Origin: VAZQ01 sp034669045
Lineage (GTDB): Bacteria > Pseudomonadota > Alphaproteobacteria > Rhizobiales > Xanthobacteraceae
Reading direction: 5' to 3'
NCBI GenBank assembly: GCA_034669045.1
Contig: JAXDOD010000116.1
Location: 1-22,908, forward strand
Length of the DNA stretch: 22,908 bases
The notes under the pieces are model-generated. The model saw nothing but the letters and a program-made list of their open reading frames with translations, was not told the DNA's origin and made no database searches. The position numbers were made by a program, and so were the translations under genes. This document shows positions 1 through 8,482 of this stretch, piece by piece. Every line of letters starts with the position of its first letter. Position 1 is the first letter of the stretch.

Positions 1-769
<769 letters not shown>

Positions 770-908
770 GCAGTGATGACAGTCCATTCAATGGCGTCGC
801 GTCCAGGTCGAAGACGTGAGCACGCCGGTCGAAGATGGGGACGATTGCCCGCTCAGTCCAGCCTTTCCGCCCCATGATCTGGGGCCGTCGGTAGGTCTCG
901 GGGTCGGT

Positions 909-1571
909 TCAGGTTGTCGCCAGCGGCCGAGGCTCGTAGGCGCTGCTGATCGAGCGATAGACCAGCACGCTTGCGATCGCCGCGAAAAAACACCAGACCG
1001 AGATATAGGAATGATGGAATGAGATATAGGCCACGGCGAACCCGATGAGGATGACGATCGCCAGGACCTGCACGGATCGCCGCGACGACAACAGGAGCGA
1101 GATCGTGGTCGCGAGAACATAAGGCGCCTCGATTCCGGTCGGATAGCGGTAGTCGTTCTTGTAAGCGATGTGCGCGTCAGCGAGCGACGCGACGTAGGGA
1201 TGGGCGATCATTCTCGACAGCAGATAGACCGAGAGGCACGCGCCGACGACTAGACAAACCAAGATGAGCGCCCGCCGCCAGTTTTCCGTTTCGATGAGCA
1301 GCGCCGCCATGGGCGCGAACACCGGCCAGAACACCTCCGCATAGCCCTGGAACGCATGGACGAGGACGGGGCGCAGCGCTCCCGGCTCGGGCTGGGCAAG
1401 GTCGAGCCAGAGACAGCCTTCGACCAGTTGCTGCAGCGCGAACAATAATGGAAACGAGGCGAGCGGAATGACGCGGCGGTCACCCGTTGCCACCGCCCTC
1501 CAAAGGGTCGCCGCCCCGATGCTTCCGGTCACCGCCGCCGCCGAAAAGCTTGCCGTTGCCGAGAAGCACAT
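909..1571 (-). CDS. DUF6629 family multi-pass membrane protein
   Basis: A 220-residue membrane protein of unknown function. The N-terminus MCFSATASF matches the hallmark opening of DUF6629 proteins, which are common in Bradyrhizobium relatives. By eye there are six or seven hydrophobic segments, near residues 5-23, 36-56, 76-93, 100-119, 149-163, 167-184 and 190-205. A conserved-looking polar stretch with QQLVEG sits near residues 47-52 and FHHS near 185-188. The start is the ATG at 1571; the ribosome-binding site is weak, but the MCFSATAS opening fixes the start. It lies 32 bases downstream of the M32 peptidase gene on the same strand and 139 bases upstream of the ABC ATPase gene, so it may share a transcript with either. 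No enzymatic or transport role can be assigned. Confidence 0.82.
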   Translation of the reverse strand: MCFSATASFSAAAVTGSIGAATLWRAVATGDRRVIPLASFPLLFALQQLVEGCLWLDLAQPEPGALRPVLVHAFQGYAEVFWPVFAPMAALLIETENWRRALILVCLVVGACLSVYLLSRMIAHPYVASLADAHIAYKNDYRYPTGIEAPYVLATTISLLLSSRRSVQVLAIVILIGFAVAYISFHHSYISVWCFFAAIASVLVYRSISSAYEPRPLATT

Positions 1572-1603
1572 TGCGAGTCACCGAATGTTCGACTGCGTTC
1601 GTC

Positions 1604-3214
1604 TTAGCATGTCCCGGCCGCCGGCAAGCGGTAGATCTCGCCGTACTTGGCGCGCAGATAGGCGAGATACGGCTCCATGCTCATGGGCCCGCCGGTTGCG
1701 CGCTCGACGAGCTCGTTCGGCGTGAATTTGCGGCCATGCCGGTAGATGTTGTCGCGCAGCCAGCCGTGCAGCGTGCCGAATTCTCCGTTGGAAATCTCGC
1801 GCGGGATATTGGGATGGGCCTTGACGGCGGCCGCATGGAACTGCGCGCTCAAGATGTTGCCGATGGTGTAGCCCTGGAACACGCCGCCGATGCCGCCGGA
1901 ATACCAGTGCACGTCTTGCAGGCAGCCGTCGCGGTCATCGGGCGGAACGAGGCCGAGGTCGGCCTGCATCGCGGCGCGCCAGGCATCCGGCAGGTCTTTG
2001 ACCGCGAGCTTGCCTTCGAGCAGGTTCAGCTCGAGCTCGAAACGCAGCATGACGTGAAGATTATAGGTCACCTCGTCGGCGTCGGTGCGGATGAGCGAGC
2101 GCGCGACCTTGTTGATGGCGCGATAGAAGGACTCAAGCGGCACGCCCGCAAGCTGATCGCGGAATGTGCGCTGCAGCTCCGGGTAGAAGTGCTCCCAGAA
2201 GCCGCGGCTGCGCGCGACGACGTTCTCCCAGAGCCGCGACTGGCTCTCGTGCACGCCGGCCGACGTCCCCGCTCCGAGCGCGGTGCCTTCGAGGGCGCGG
2301 CTGACGCCCTGCTCGTACATCGCATGACCGGCCTCGTGCACGGTCGAGAACAGCGCGTCGCCGAGATCGTCCTCGCGCACCCGGGTGGTGATGCGCACGT
2401 CGCCGGCCGAGAACTTGGTGCAGAACGGATGATGCGTCTTGTCGAGCCGCCCGCGCTCCAGGTCGTAGCCGAGCCGCCTGGCGACGTTGAGGCCGAATTC
2501 GAGCTGCGGGCGCTCCTCGAACGGCCCGCGCAGGCAACGGTCGTCGGCGACCGCCTGCTCGGAGATGGCGCGCACGATCGGCACCAGCTCGCGCCGCAGC
2601 GCCGTAAACAGCGTGCGGATCGCCGCCGCCGTCATGCCCGGGTCGGCGTCGTCGATCAGCGGATCGGCGATGTGTTCGTACGGCGCGAAGAAGTTTGCGC
2701 ATTCGCGGCTGAGATCCAGCACCTGTTCCAGATACGGCACCATGGTCGCGAAGTCGTTCGCCGGCCGCGCCCGCGTCCAGGCGTCATAGGACGCGGAGCC
2801 GAGCTCGTTCGCGCGCGCGACGAAGTCCGGCGGGATCTTGACCGCCTTCTCGAAGTCGCGCCGCGCGACGCGGATCAGGCTCGCGTCGTCGCTGTCGTAG
2901 GGCAGCCGCTCGCCATGGCGCGCAAGCTGGTCGAGCAGCCGGCCCAATGCGGGATCGACCGAGCGTTCATGGGCGAGCCTGCGCAGCACCGCGCCCTGAC
3001 GGCCGCGCGCGGCCGCGCCGCCGGGCGGCATATAGGTGGCCTGGTCCCAGCTCAGCAGCGCGCCGGCCGAATTGAGGTCGCTGATCTCAAGCAGCAAGCG
3101 CTTGAGTTCGCGGACCTTGTCCTCGCCCGAGGCAGGGCTTCGGGACCGCCGGGCCCGTAACGGCGGATTGCGAATTCCGCTACCACGGGATTTGGTCATG
3201 TTGGTCTTGGTCAT
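1604..3214 (-). CDS. Carboxypeptidase Taq family (M32) metallopeptidase
   Basis: A zinc-type metallocarboxypeptidase of peptidase family M32, which removes C-terminal residues from peptides in the cytoplasm. All family landmarks are visible: DQATYMPPGG (57-66), HPFC (262-265), RITTR (274-278), the metal-binding and catalytic HEAGH (293-297), the third-ligand motif HESQSRLWEN (322-331, Glu323) and IRTDADEVTYNLH (375-387). The length of 536 residues is slightly above the usual ~500 because of a basic, Ser/Arg-rich N-terminal extension of about 30 residues. The start is uncertain: in-frame ATGs occur at 3214 and 3199, both inside a 15-base tandem repeat, and neither has a strong Shine-Dalgarno sequence. 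It is divergent from the dehydrogenase operon that begins at 3394. No signal peptide is seen. Family assignment is firm; physiological substrates are unknown. Confidence 0.95.
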   Translation of the reverse strand: MTKTNMTKSRGSGIRNPPLRARRSRSPASGEDKVRELKRLLLEISDLNSAGALLSWDQATYMPPGGAAARGRQGAVLRRLAHERSVDPALGRLLDQLARHGERLPYDSDDASLIRVARRDFEKAVKIPPDFVARANELGSASYDAWTRARPANDFATMVPYLEQVLDLSRECANFFAPYEHIADPLIDDADPGMTAAAIRTLFTALRRELVPIVRAISEQAVADDRCLRGPFEERPQLEFGLNVARRLGYDLERGRLDKTHHPFCTKFSAGDVRITTRVREDDLGDALFSTVHEAGHAMYEQGVSRALEGTALGAGTSAGVHESQSRLWENVVARSRGFWEHFYPELQRTFRDQLAGVPLESFYRAINKVARSLIRTDADEVTYNLHVMLRFELELNLLEGKLAVKDLPDAWRAAMQADLGLVPPDDRDGCLQDVHWYSGGIGGVFQGYTIGNILSAQFHAAAVKAHPNIPREISNGEFGTLHGWLRDNIYRHGRKFTPNELVERATGGPMSMEPYLAYLRAKYGEIYRLPAAGTC

Positions 3215-3236
3215 GGTGGCCTTGGTCGTGCTGTCC
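3192..3236. repeat. 15-base tandem repeat over the M32 peptidase start
   Basis: Three consecutive 15-base units begin at 3192, 3207 and 3222. Each opens with TTGGTCATG (the third is TTGGTCGTG) followed by a variable six-base spacer. On the minus strand the units read CATGACCAA, so two of the three carry an ATG in frame with the peptidase gene (3214 and 3199). Because 15 is a multiple of three, gain or loss of a unit would keep the frame and only change the number of N-terminal MTKTN-like residues. Confidence 0.7.
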
Positions 3237-3316
3237 TGGTGATGCCGGTCTCGGTCATGCGCGCCCGCGTGTCAGCCGCCCGGGGAACATGCGGTCCCGC
3301 CGGCAACTGTATCCCA

Positions 3317-3343
3317 TTGCAGCGCGGCCCGGTCTGCTATGAT
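3317..3343 (+). promoter_or_regulatory. Candidate sigma-70-like promoter for the dehydrogenase/ThDP operon
   Basis: TTGCAG (3317-3322) and TATGAT (3338-3343) resemble -35 and -10 boxes with a 15-base spacer, which is shorter than the ideal 17. They sit about 50 bases before the GTG start at 3394, in the 179-base gap between divergent genes. This is a visual match only and could be chance. Confidence 0.25.
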
Positions 3344-3393
3344 GCTCCGGCACCCTCCCCCGCGCCTTCCGCGCCCCTGACCGGACCAAACCC

Positions 3394-4374
3394 GTGACCA
3401 CCACCCCGAACAAGCACCGCTGCGCGATCCTCGACGACTACCAGAATGTCGCGCTGACAATGGCCGACTGGTCGGGCCTCGCCGGCGAGGTCGACGTCAC
3501 CGCGTTCAACCGGCCACTCGGCACCGCCGACGAGATCGCCGAAAAGCTCCGGGGCTACTCGATGATCGTGCTGACGCGCGAGCGTACCGTATTCCCGCGC
3601 ATGCTGATCGAGCAGCTCAAGGACGTGAAGCTCATCGTGTCGACCGGTTCGCGCAACTGGATGCTCGACGTCGAGGCTTGCCGGGAGCGCGGCATCGTGG
3701 TCTGCGGCACACCCACCGTCGGCCGCTCGACCACGACCATCACCATCTCGCTCATGCTCGAGCTCTTTCGGCACGTCGGCTACGAAAGCGAGCAGCTCAA
3801 GAACGGCGCGTTCTGGCAAAGCACCATCGGCCCCGATCCCGAGGGCAAGACGCTCGGCGTCATCGGCCTCGGCACGCTCGGCACCCGCGTCGCCAAAATC
3901 GCCAAGGCGATGAACATGAAGGTCGTGGCCTGGAGCCAGAACCTCACCGCCGACAAGTGCAAGGAAGCGGGCGTCGAGTTCGCCGGCTCGAAGGAGGAAC
4001 TGCTCGAACAGGCGGACGTCGTGACCATCCATGTCGTGCTCAGCCTGCGCAGCCGTGGCCTGATCGGCGCCAAGGAGTTCGCGCTGATGAAGCCGACCGC
4101 CTACCTGATCAACACCGCGCGCGGCCCGATCGTGGACGAGGCGGCGCTGATCGAGGCGTTGCGCAACAAGACGATCGCGGGCGCCGGTCTCGACGTCTAT
4201 GACATCGAGCCGCTACCGCTCGACCATGCGCTGCGCCGGCTCGACAACGTGGTGCTGTCGCCGCATCTCGGCTATGTGACGCAGGAGAATTTCCGCGGCA
4301 GCTATTCGGGCGTGGTCGAGGACATTCGCGCCTTCCTCGACGGCAAGCCGATCCGGCTGCTGGAGCCCGCATAA
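3394..4374 (+). CDS. D-2-hydroxyacid dehydrogenase family protein (copy 1)
   Basis: A 326-residue NAD(P)-dependent oxidoreductase of the D-isomer-specific 2-hydroxyacid dehydrogenase family (SerA/GyaR-like), expected to interconvert a 2-hydroxy acid and its 2-oxo acid in the cytoplasm. The Rossmann motif GLGTLG is at 158-163. The catalytic Arg243 lies in NTARGPIVDE, Glu272 in YDIEPLP and His291 in SPHLGY. The start is a GTG at 3394 with a poor ribosome-binding site, chosen because the next residues (KHRCAILDDYQNVAL) align with the start of copy 2, only 12 bases downstream. One oddity is that the usual H(I/V)PLTPxS loop reads HVVLSLRS (about 213-220), losing both prolines. It heads a tandem array with copy 2 and a ThDP enzyme. 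The substrate is unknown; phosphoglycerate or glyoxylate/hydroxypyruvate are only family defaults. Confidence 0.93.
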   Translation: MTTTPNKHRCAILDDYQNVALTMADWSGLAGEVDVTAFNRPLGTADEIAEKLRGYSMIVLTRERTVFPRMLIEQLKDVKLIVSTGSRNWMLDVEACRERGIVVCGTPTVGRSTTTITISLMLELFRHVGYESEQLKNGAFWQSTIGPDPEGKTLGVIGLGTLGTRVAKIAKAMNMKVVAWSQNLTADKCKEAGVEFAGSKEELLEQADVVTIHVVLSLRSRGLIGAKEFALMKPTAYLINTARGPIVDEAALIEALRNKTIAGAGLDVYDIEPLPLDHALRRLDNVVLSPHLGYVTQENFRGSYSGVVEDIRAFLDGKPIRLLEPA

Positions 4375-4386
4375 GGACAACACCAC

Positions 4387-5352
4387 ATGGCAAAGCATCG
4401 CTGCGCAATCCTCGACGACTATCAGAACGTCGCGCTGAAAATGGCCGACTGGTCGGCGGTGTCGGGCGATCTCGACATCAAGGTGTTCAACGAGCACCTG
4501 GGCAGCCCGGACAACGTCGCCAAGGCGCTGCAGGGCTTCTCCATCGTCTGCGCCATGCGCGAGCGAACGCCGTTCCCGAAGGAGCTGATCGAGAAGCTGC
4601 CCGACCTCAAGCTGCTGATCACCACCGGCATGGTCAATCGCGGCATCGACGTCGAGGCCGCCAAGGCCAAGGGCATCACGGTCTGCGGCACGCCGAGCTT
4701 CGGCAATCCGACCGCGGTCATCACCTGGGGACTGATCATCGAGCTCACGCGCCATATCGGCCACGAGAACGCGCGGCTCAAGTCGGGCGCCCCCTGGCAG
4801 ACCACGCTCGGCCCCGACGTCGAGGGCATGACGCTGGGCGTGATCGGGCTCGGCAAGCTTGGCACCCGCGTGGGCGAAGTCGCCAAGGCGTTCCGCATGA
4901 AGGTCGCGGTCTGGAGCCAGAACATAACGCCGGAGCGCGCCAGCAAGGCCGGCTTCGACTATGCCGCCACCAAGGAGGACCTGCTCAAGCAGTCCGACAT
5001 CGTGACCATCCACATCCCGCTCACGCCGAAGTCGCGCGGACTGCTGGGCGCGAAGGAGCTTGCGCTGTTGAAGCCGAGCGCGCTCCTGATCAATACCTCG
5101 CGCGGTCCGATCGTGGACCAGGCGGCGCTGCTCGACGCGTTGCGCAACAAGAGGATCGCGGGCGCCGGTCTCGACGTCTATGACACCGAGCCGCTGCCGC
5201 TCGAGGATCCGTTGCGCAAGCTCGACAATGTCGTGCTCACGCCGCATCTGGGCTACGTGTCGCAACAGAACTACCGCGCCTATTTCGCCGGCGTGGTCGA
5301 GGACATCCGCGGCTTCCTCGACGGCAAGCCGGTGCGAGTGGTGGCGAGCTGA
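4387..5352 (+). CDS. D-2-hydroxyacid dehydrogenase family protein (copy 2)
   Basis: A 321-residue paralogue of the preceding gene. In the stretch beginning at GPIVD, 28 of 33 residues are identical between the two copies by direct count. The NAD(P)-binding GLGKLG is at 154-159 and the catalytic triad is Arg239 (NTSRGPIVDQ), Glu268 (YDTEPLP) and His287 (TPHLGY). The canonical loop HIPLTPKSRGL (209-219) is intact here, unlike copy 1. The ATG at 4387 is preceded by AAGGA about nine bases away. The gene starts 12 bases after copy 1 stops and ends 30 bases before the ThDP enzyme begins, so co-transcription is very likely. Two diverged dehydrogenases in one operon suggest either sequential steps or different substrate or cofactor preference. 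Specificity cannot be read from the sequence. Confidence 0.94.
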   Translation: MAKHRCAILDDYQNVALKMADWSAVSGDLDIKVFNEHLGSPDNVAKALQGFSIVCAMRERTPFPKELIEKLPDLKLLITTGMVNRGIDVEAAKAKGITVCGTPSFGNPTAVITWGLIIELTRHIGHENARLKSGAPWQTTLGPDVEGMTLGVIGLGKLGTRVGEVAKAFRMKVAVWSQNITPERASKAGFDYAATKEDLLKQSDIVTIHIPLTPKSRGLLGAKELALLKPSALLINTSRGPIVDQAALLDALRNKRIAGAGLDVYDTEPLPLEDPLRKLDNVVLTPHLGYVSQQNYRAYFAGVVEDIRGFLDGKPVRVVAS

Positions 5353-5382
5353 CGAGTTGCGCCCGCTTTTGAGACATCCACG

Positions 5383-7179
5383 ATGACGCGCAACATCCTC
5401 AACGGCGGCCAGGTGATCGTCGACTATCTCGTGCGCGAGAAGGTGCCCTACGTCTTCGGCCTGTGCGGCCACGGCAACATCGGGCTGCTCGACGCGCTCT
5501 ATGAGCGCGCGTCCGACATCAAGACCATCTCCGTACACCACGAGACGGTCGCCGGCTTCATGGCCGACGTCTATTACCGCGTCGCCGGCAAGCCGGTCGC
5601 GACCTTCACGTCGTGCGGGCCGGGCTCCGCCAACCTGCCGATCTCGCTCGGCAATGCGTTCCTCGATTCGGTGCCGTTCCTCGCCATCACCGGCAACGTT
5701 CCGACCAGCCAGTTCAACCGCGGGGCGTTCCAGGAACTCTACCGTCACTACCAGGCCGACTTCCCTTCGACCGTGCGTGCCTATTGCAAGCACGTCTTCC
5801 AGCCGACGCGCGGCGACATGGTGCCGCTCGCGGTGCGCCAGGCGTGGAAGACGATGGTGACCGGCCGGCCCGGCCCGGTGGTGCTCGACGTGCCGTTCGA
5901 CATCTTCAAGGAGGCCGCCGCCGAGGAGACGCCCGATCCGCGGGACTGGAGCGTCAATATCTCGTCGCGCTGCGGCGCCGACCCGGACGGCGTCGTCAAG
6001 ACGGTCGACATGTTGCTCGCCGCAGAGCGGCCGGTGATCCTGGTCGGTCAAGGGGTGCGTTACGGCGGCGCCGCCGCCGACCTGCTCGCGTTCGCCGAGC
6101 GGCTGCAGATCCCGGTCGCCGCGTCGGCGAGCGGACTCGGGGCGATTCCGAGCGAGCATCCGCTTGCGCTCGGGCTGGTGTCGCGCGGCGGCGTCTATCA
6201 TGCCAACCACGCGGCGCGGCAGGCCGACGTCTTGCTGGCGCTCGGCGTGCGTTTCGATGACCGCACCTCATCGTCGTGGCTGCCCGGCTATTCCTTCACC
6301 ATCCCGCCGACCAAGCTCATCCACGTCGATATCGATCCCAACGAGATCGCACGCAATTATCCGGTCGCGCTCGGGCTGATGGCGGACGTGCGCACCTTCC
6401 TGCGGCAGGTTCTGGCCGAGCTCGACAAGCGAACCACCGTCAACGAGCGCGCCGACGCCCGGAAAAAATGGCTCGACGCCATCGCAGGCTATCGCAAGGA
6501 ATGGGACGCGCTGGTCGCGCCCGGCTTCAAGGACGATGCGAGTCCGATCAACCCGCAGCGCGCCGCCCACGAGATCGACCGCGCCCTGCCCGACGATGCG
6601 ATCCTGGTCAGCGACATCGGCGTGCATCACAACTGGCTGCTGCAGTTCTGCAAGCCAAAGCGGCCGGACTCTCTGATCGGCTCCATGGGCTTCGGGCCGA
6701 TGGGTTTCGGGGTCGCCGGCGTGCTCGGCGCCAAGTTCGCGGCGCCCGATCGGCCGTGCGTCGCGGTCGTCGGCGACGGCGCCTTCTTCATGCATGCGAG
6801 CGTGCTCGGGACCGCGGTCGAATACGAGCTTCCGGTCGTATGGGTGGTCTGGAACAACTACGCCTATGCGTCGATCCGCGGCCTGCAGCGCGGCTATCTC
6901 GGCGGGCGCGAACTCGCCACCGACTTCAAGCACCCGCGGACGGGCGCGCCCTACAATCCCGATTTCGCCGCCATGGCGCGCTCGGCCGGCGTCGAGGGCG
7001 TCACGATCGATCGGCCGGGCGATCTCTCCGACGCGGTGCGCGCCGGCATCGCGAGCGGCCGGCCCTACCTGATCGACGCGATGGTCGGCGCCGACAACAA
7101 CCCGGGCGGCGCCGGCGCCTGGGAACTGCCCGGCCATGGCGTGAGCACGCCGATCATCGGCGGGCGGTATTCGCCGTAA
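5383..7179 (+). CDS. Thiamine-diphosphate-dependent enzyme, acetolactate-synthase-like
   Basis: A 598-residue three-domain ThDP enzyme of the acetolactate synthase/pyruvate oxidase type, which cleaves or joins C-C bonds next to a 2-oxo acid. The cofactor-activating Glu54 lies in HHETVAGFMADVYYR. The Pyr domain continues with SCGPGSAN, and GRPGPVVLDVPFD closes it as in IlvB. The central domain has RFDDR and KLIHVDIDPNEI. The PP domain carries the Mg/ThDP motif from GDG (464-466) to NN (491-492). The gene follows two hydroxyacid dehydrogenases at 30 bases, so the product or substrate may be a 2-oxo acid that those enzymes reduce. No small regulatory subunit (IlvH/IlvN-like) is nearby, which argues against biosynthetic acetolactate synthase. 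The ribosome-binding site is weak. Substrate is unknown; the family call is firm. Confidence 0.92.
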   Translation: MTRNILNGGQVIVDYLVREKVPYVFGLCGHGNIGLLDALYERASDIKTISVHHETVAGFMADVYYRVAGKPVATFTSCGPGSANLPISLGNAFLDSVPFLAITGNVPTSQFNRGAFQELYRHYQADFPSTVRAYCKHVFQPTRGDMVPLAVRQAWKTMVTGRPGPVVLDVPFDIFKEAAAEETPDPRDWSVNISSRCGADPDGVVKTVDMLLAAERPVILVGQGVRYGGAAADLLAFAERLQIPVAASASGLGAIPSEHPLALGLVSRGGVYHANHAARQADVLLALGVRFDDRTSSSWLPGYSFTIPPTKLIHVDIDPNEIARNYPVALGLMADVRTFLRQVLAELDKRTTVNERADARKKWLDAIAGYRKEWDALVAPGFKDDASPINPQRAAHEIDRALPDDAILVSDIGVHHNWLLQFCKPKRPDSLIGSMGFGPMGFGVAGVLGAKFAAPDRPCVAVVGDGAFFMHASVLGTAVEYELPVVWVVWNNYAYASIRGLQRGYLGGRELATDFKHPRTGAPYNPDFAAMARSAGVEGVTIDRPGDLSDAVRAGIASGRPYLIDAMVGADNNPGGAGAWELPGHGVSTPIIGGRYSP

Positions 7180-7392
7180 GCAACGCCAACGCGGCCCTCA
7201 TCGGCCGCGATGCGACCAGCGGCCGCTTGTGATACGGTTTGCTCCTGTTCGACCCTCGCGCAAGGACCGGCAGCCCGAGCTGCAAGCTGGCGTCACCATC
7301 TGCGTAGCCTGGGCAAAGATCCGGGAACGAATCCGCAGCACGGCAATACACGCGTCCGCTTTGCCCCACCATCCGACGCATGGGAGGAAGCC

Positions 7393-8409
7393 ATGAAACG
7401 AGTCTCGCTCCGAAGCGTCCTCGCGGCCCTGATCCTCCTGTCGGTCCAGTCATCCGCGTTCGCGCAAGCCGACTTCTACAAGGGCAAGACCGTCACCATC
7501 GTCATCGGCTCGCGCGTGACCGGAAGCCTCTCGATCGGCGCCCAGATCGTGAGCCGCCACCTCGGCACGCATCTGCCCGGCAGCCCGACCGTCATCCTGC
7601 GGCAGATCCTCGGAGGCGCTCACCTCAACGCGACGAACTACGTCTACAATATCGCGGAGCCGGACGGCCTGACCATCCTGGCCGCCAACCCGCAGGTCGC
7701 CATGGCGCAACTCGCCAAGGTGCCGGCGGTGCGTTTCGACGCGCGCAAGTTCGAATGGCTGGGCTCCTCGGGCTCGGAAGCCGCGATGCTCGCGATCCGC
7801 CCCGACCTGCCGTACAAGAGCTTCCAGGAGCTGCAAAACGCCAACGTGGAAATCATCGCCGGGACGACCGGGCCCGGATCGAACGCACACGACGTGCCGC
7901 TCCTGCTCAAGGAATTCGCCGGGCTCAAGGTCAAGCTGATCGCCGGCTATGCGGCCAATGCCGACATCCGCCTTGCGCTCGAGCGCAAGGAGGTCGATTC
8001 CTGGACCTCGATGGCCACCACCATCCGGCTGGCGGCGGAGCAAGGCATCGTGCGGCCGCTGGTGCGATCGAGCCGGGCGCCGGTCGCCGGCCTCAATCAC
8101 CTGCCGGTGGACGAGGACCTCGCGACCAGCGACCTCGGGCGTTCGCTGATGGCGATCCGCGGGACGCCGCTCGCGATCGGGCGGCCGTTCGGCGTGCGGC
8201 CGGGAACACCGGCCGAGCGCGTGGCCATGCTGCGCGACGCGCTCGCCAAGACCGTCGCCGACCCGCGTTTCGTCGCCGACATGACGACCGCGATGATCGA
8301 CACCAGTTACATCAGCGCCGACGACGTGGCGCAGCGCTTCGCCGCCATGATCAACCAGCCCGCCGATGTCGTCGAGGTGATGGGCAAGTACCTCAAGCTC
8401 GGCGAATAG
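7393..8409 (+). CDS. Tripartite tricarboxylate transporter (TctC/Bug-like) substrate-binding protein
   Basis: A 338-residue periplasmic solute receptor of the rhizobial TctC/Bug type. The N-terminus is a Sec signal peptide with likely cleavage after Ala24 (SAFA|QA), followed by the family opening DFYKGKTVTIVIG. YVYNIAEPDGLTIL and the C-terminal PADVVEVMGKYLK also fit the family. The start is the ATG at 7393, directed by GGAGGAAG just upstream. The reading frame extends further upstream to 7210, but that part lacks family features and lies before the signal peptide. It follows the ThDP enzyme after a 213-base gap with no gene visible, so it may have its own promoter. No TctA/TctB membrane subunits are in the window, making it an orphan receptor, which is usual for this family. 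The ligand is probably an organic acid, possibly tied to the upstream enzymes; this is inference. Confidence 0.9.
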   Translation: MKRVSLRSVLAALILLSVQSSAFAQADFYKGKTVTIVIGSRVTGSLSIGAQIVSRHLGTHLPGSPTVILRQILGGAHLNATNYVYNIAEPDGLTILAANPQVAMAQLAKVPAVRFDARKFEWLGSSGSEAAMLAIRPDLPYKSFQELQNANVEIIAGTTGPGSNAHDVPLLLKEFAGLKVKLIAGYAANADIRLALERKEVDSWTSMATTIRLAAEQGIVRPLVRSSRAPVAGLNHLPVDEDLATSDLGRSLMAIRGTPLAIGRPFGVRPGTPAERVAMLRDALAKTVADPRFVADMTTAMIDTSYISADDVAQRFAAMINQPADVVEVMGKYLKLGE

Positions 8410-8434
8410 ATCGCGCAGGCCTGCTTGGACGCCA

Positions 8435-8458
8435 ATGCCCGGCACGAGGGCCGGGCAT
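8435..8458. terminator. Hairpin between convergent genes
   Basis: ATGCCCGGC (8435-8443) pairs perfectly with GCCGGGCAT (8450-8458) across a six-base loop. It sits 25 bases after the binding-protein stop and before the convergent L,D-transpeptidase gene, so it could end transcription from either side. There is no T-run, so the terminator role is inferred. It resembles the short GC hairpins seen elsewhere in the window. Confidence 0.5.
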
Positions 8459-8482
8459 GACGCGAAATCCAGGATCGTCGGC

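Noticed and set aside
1487..3160. Plus-strand open frame (557 codons) opposite the M32 peptidase
   Set aside because: It lies antisense to a gene with HEAGH and all family motifs and has no recognisable protein features.
4213..6210. Long minus-strand open frame (665 codons) across the dehydrogenase and ThDP genes
   Set aside because: It is antisense to three genes with clear catalytic motifs, is rich in Arg/His/Asp-type shadow composition and shows no domain. It results from high GC content.
5383..7179. Annotation as biosynthetic acetolactate synthase large subunit (ilvB)
   Set aside because: No regulatory subunit gene or ilvC is adjacent, and the neighbours are dehydrogenases and a solute receptor. 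Only the family can be supported.
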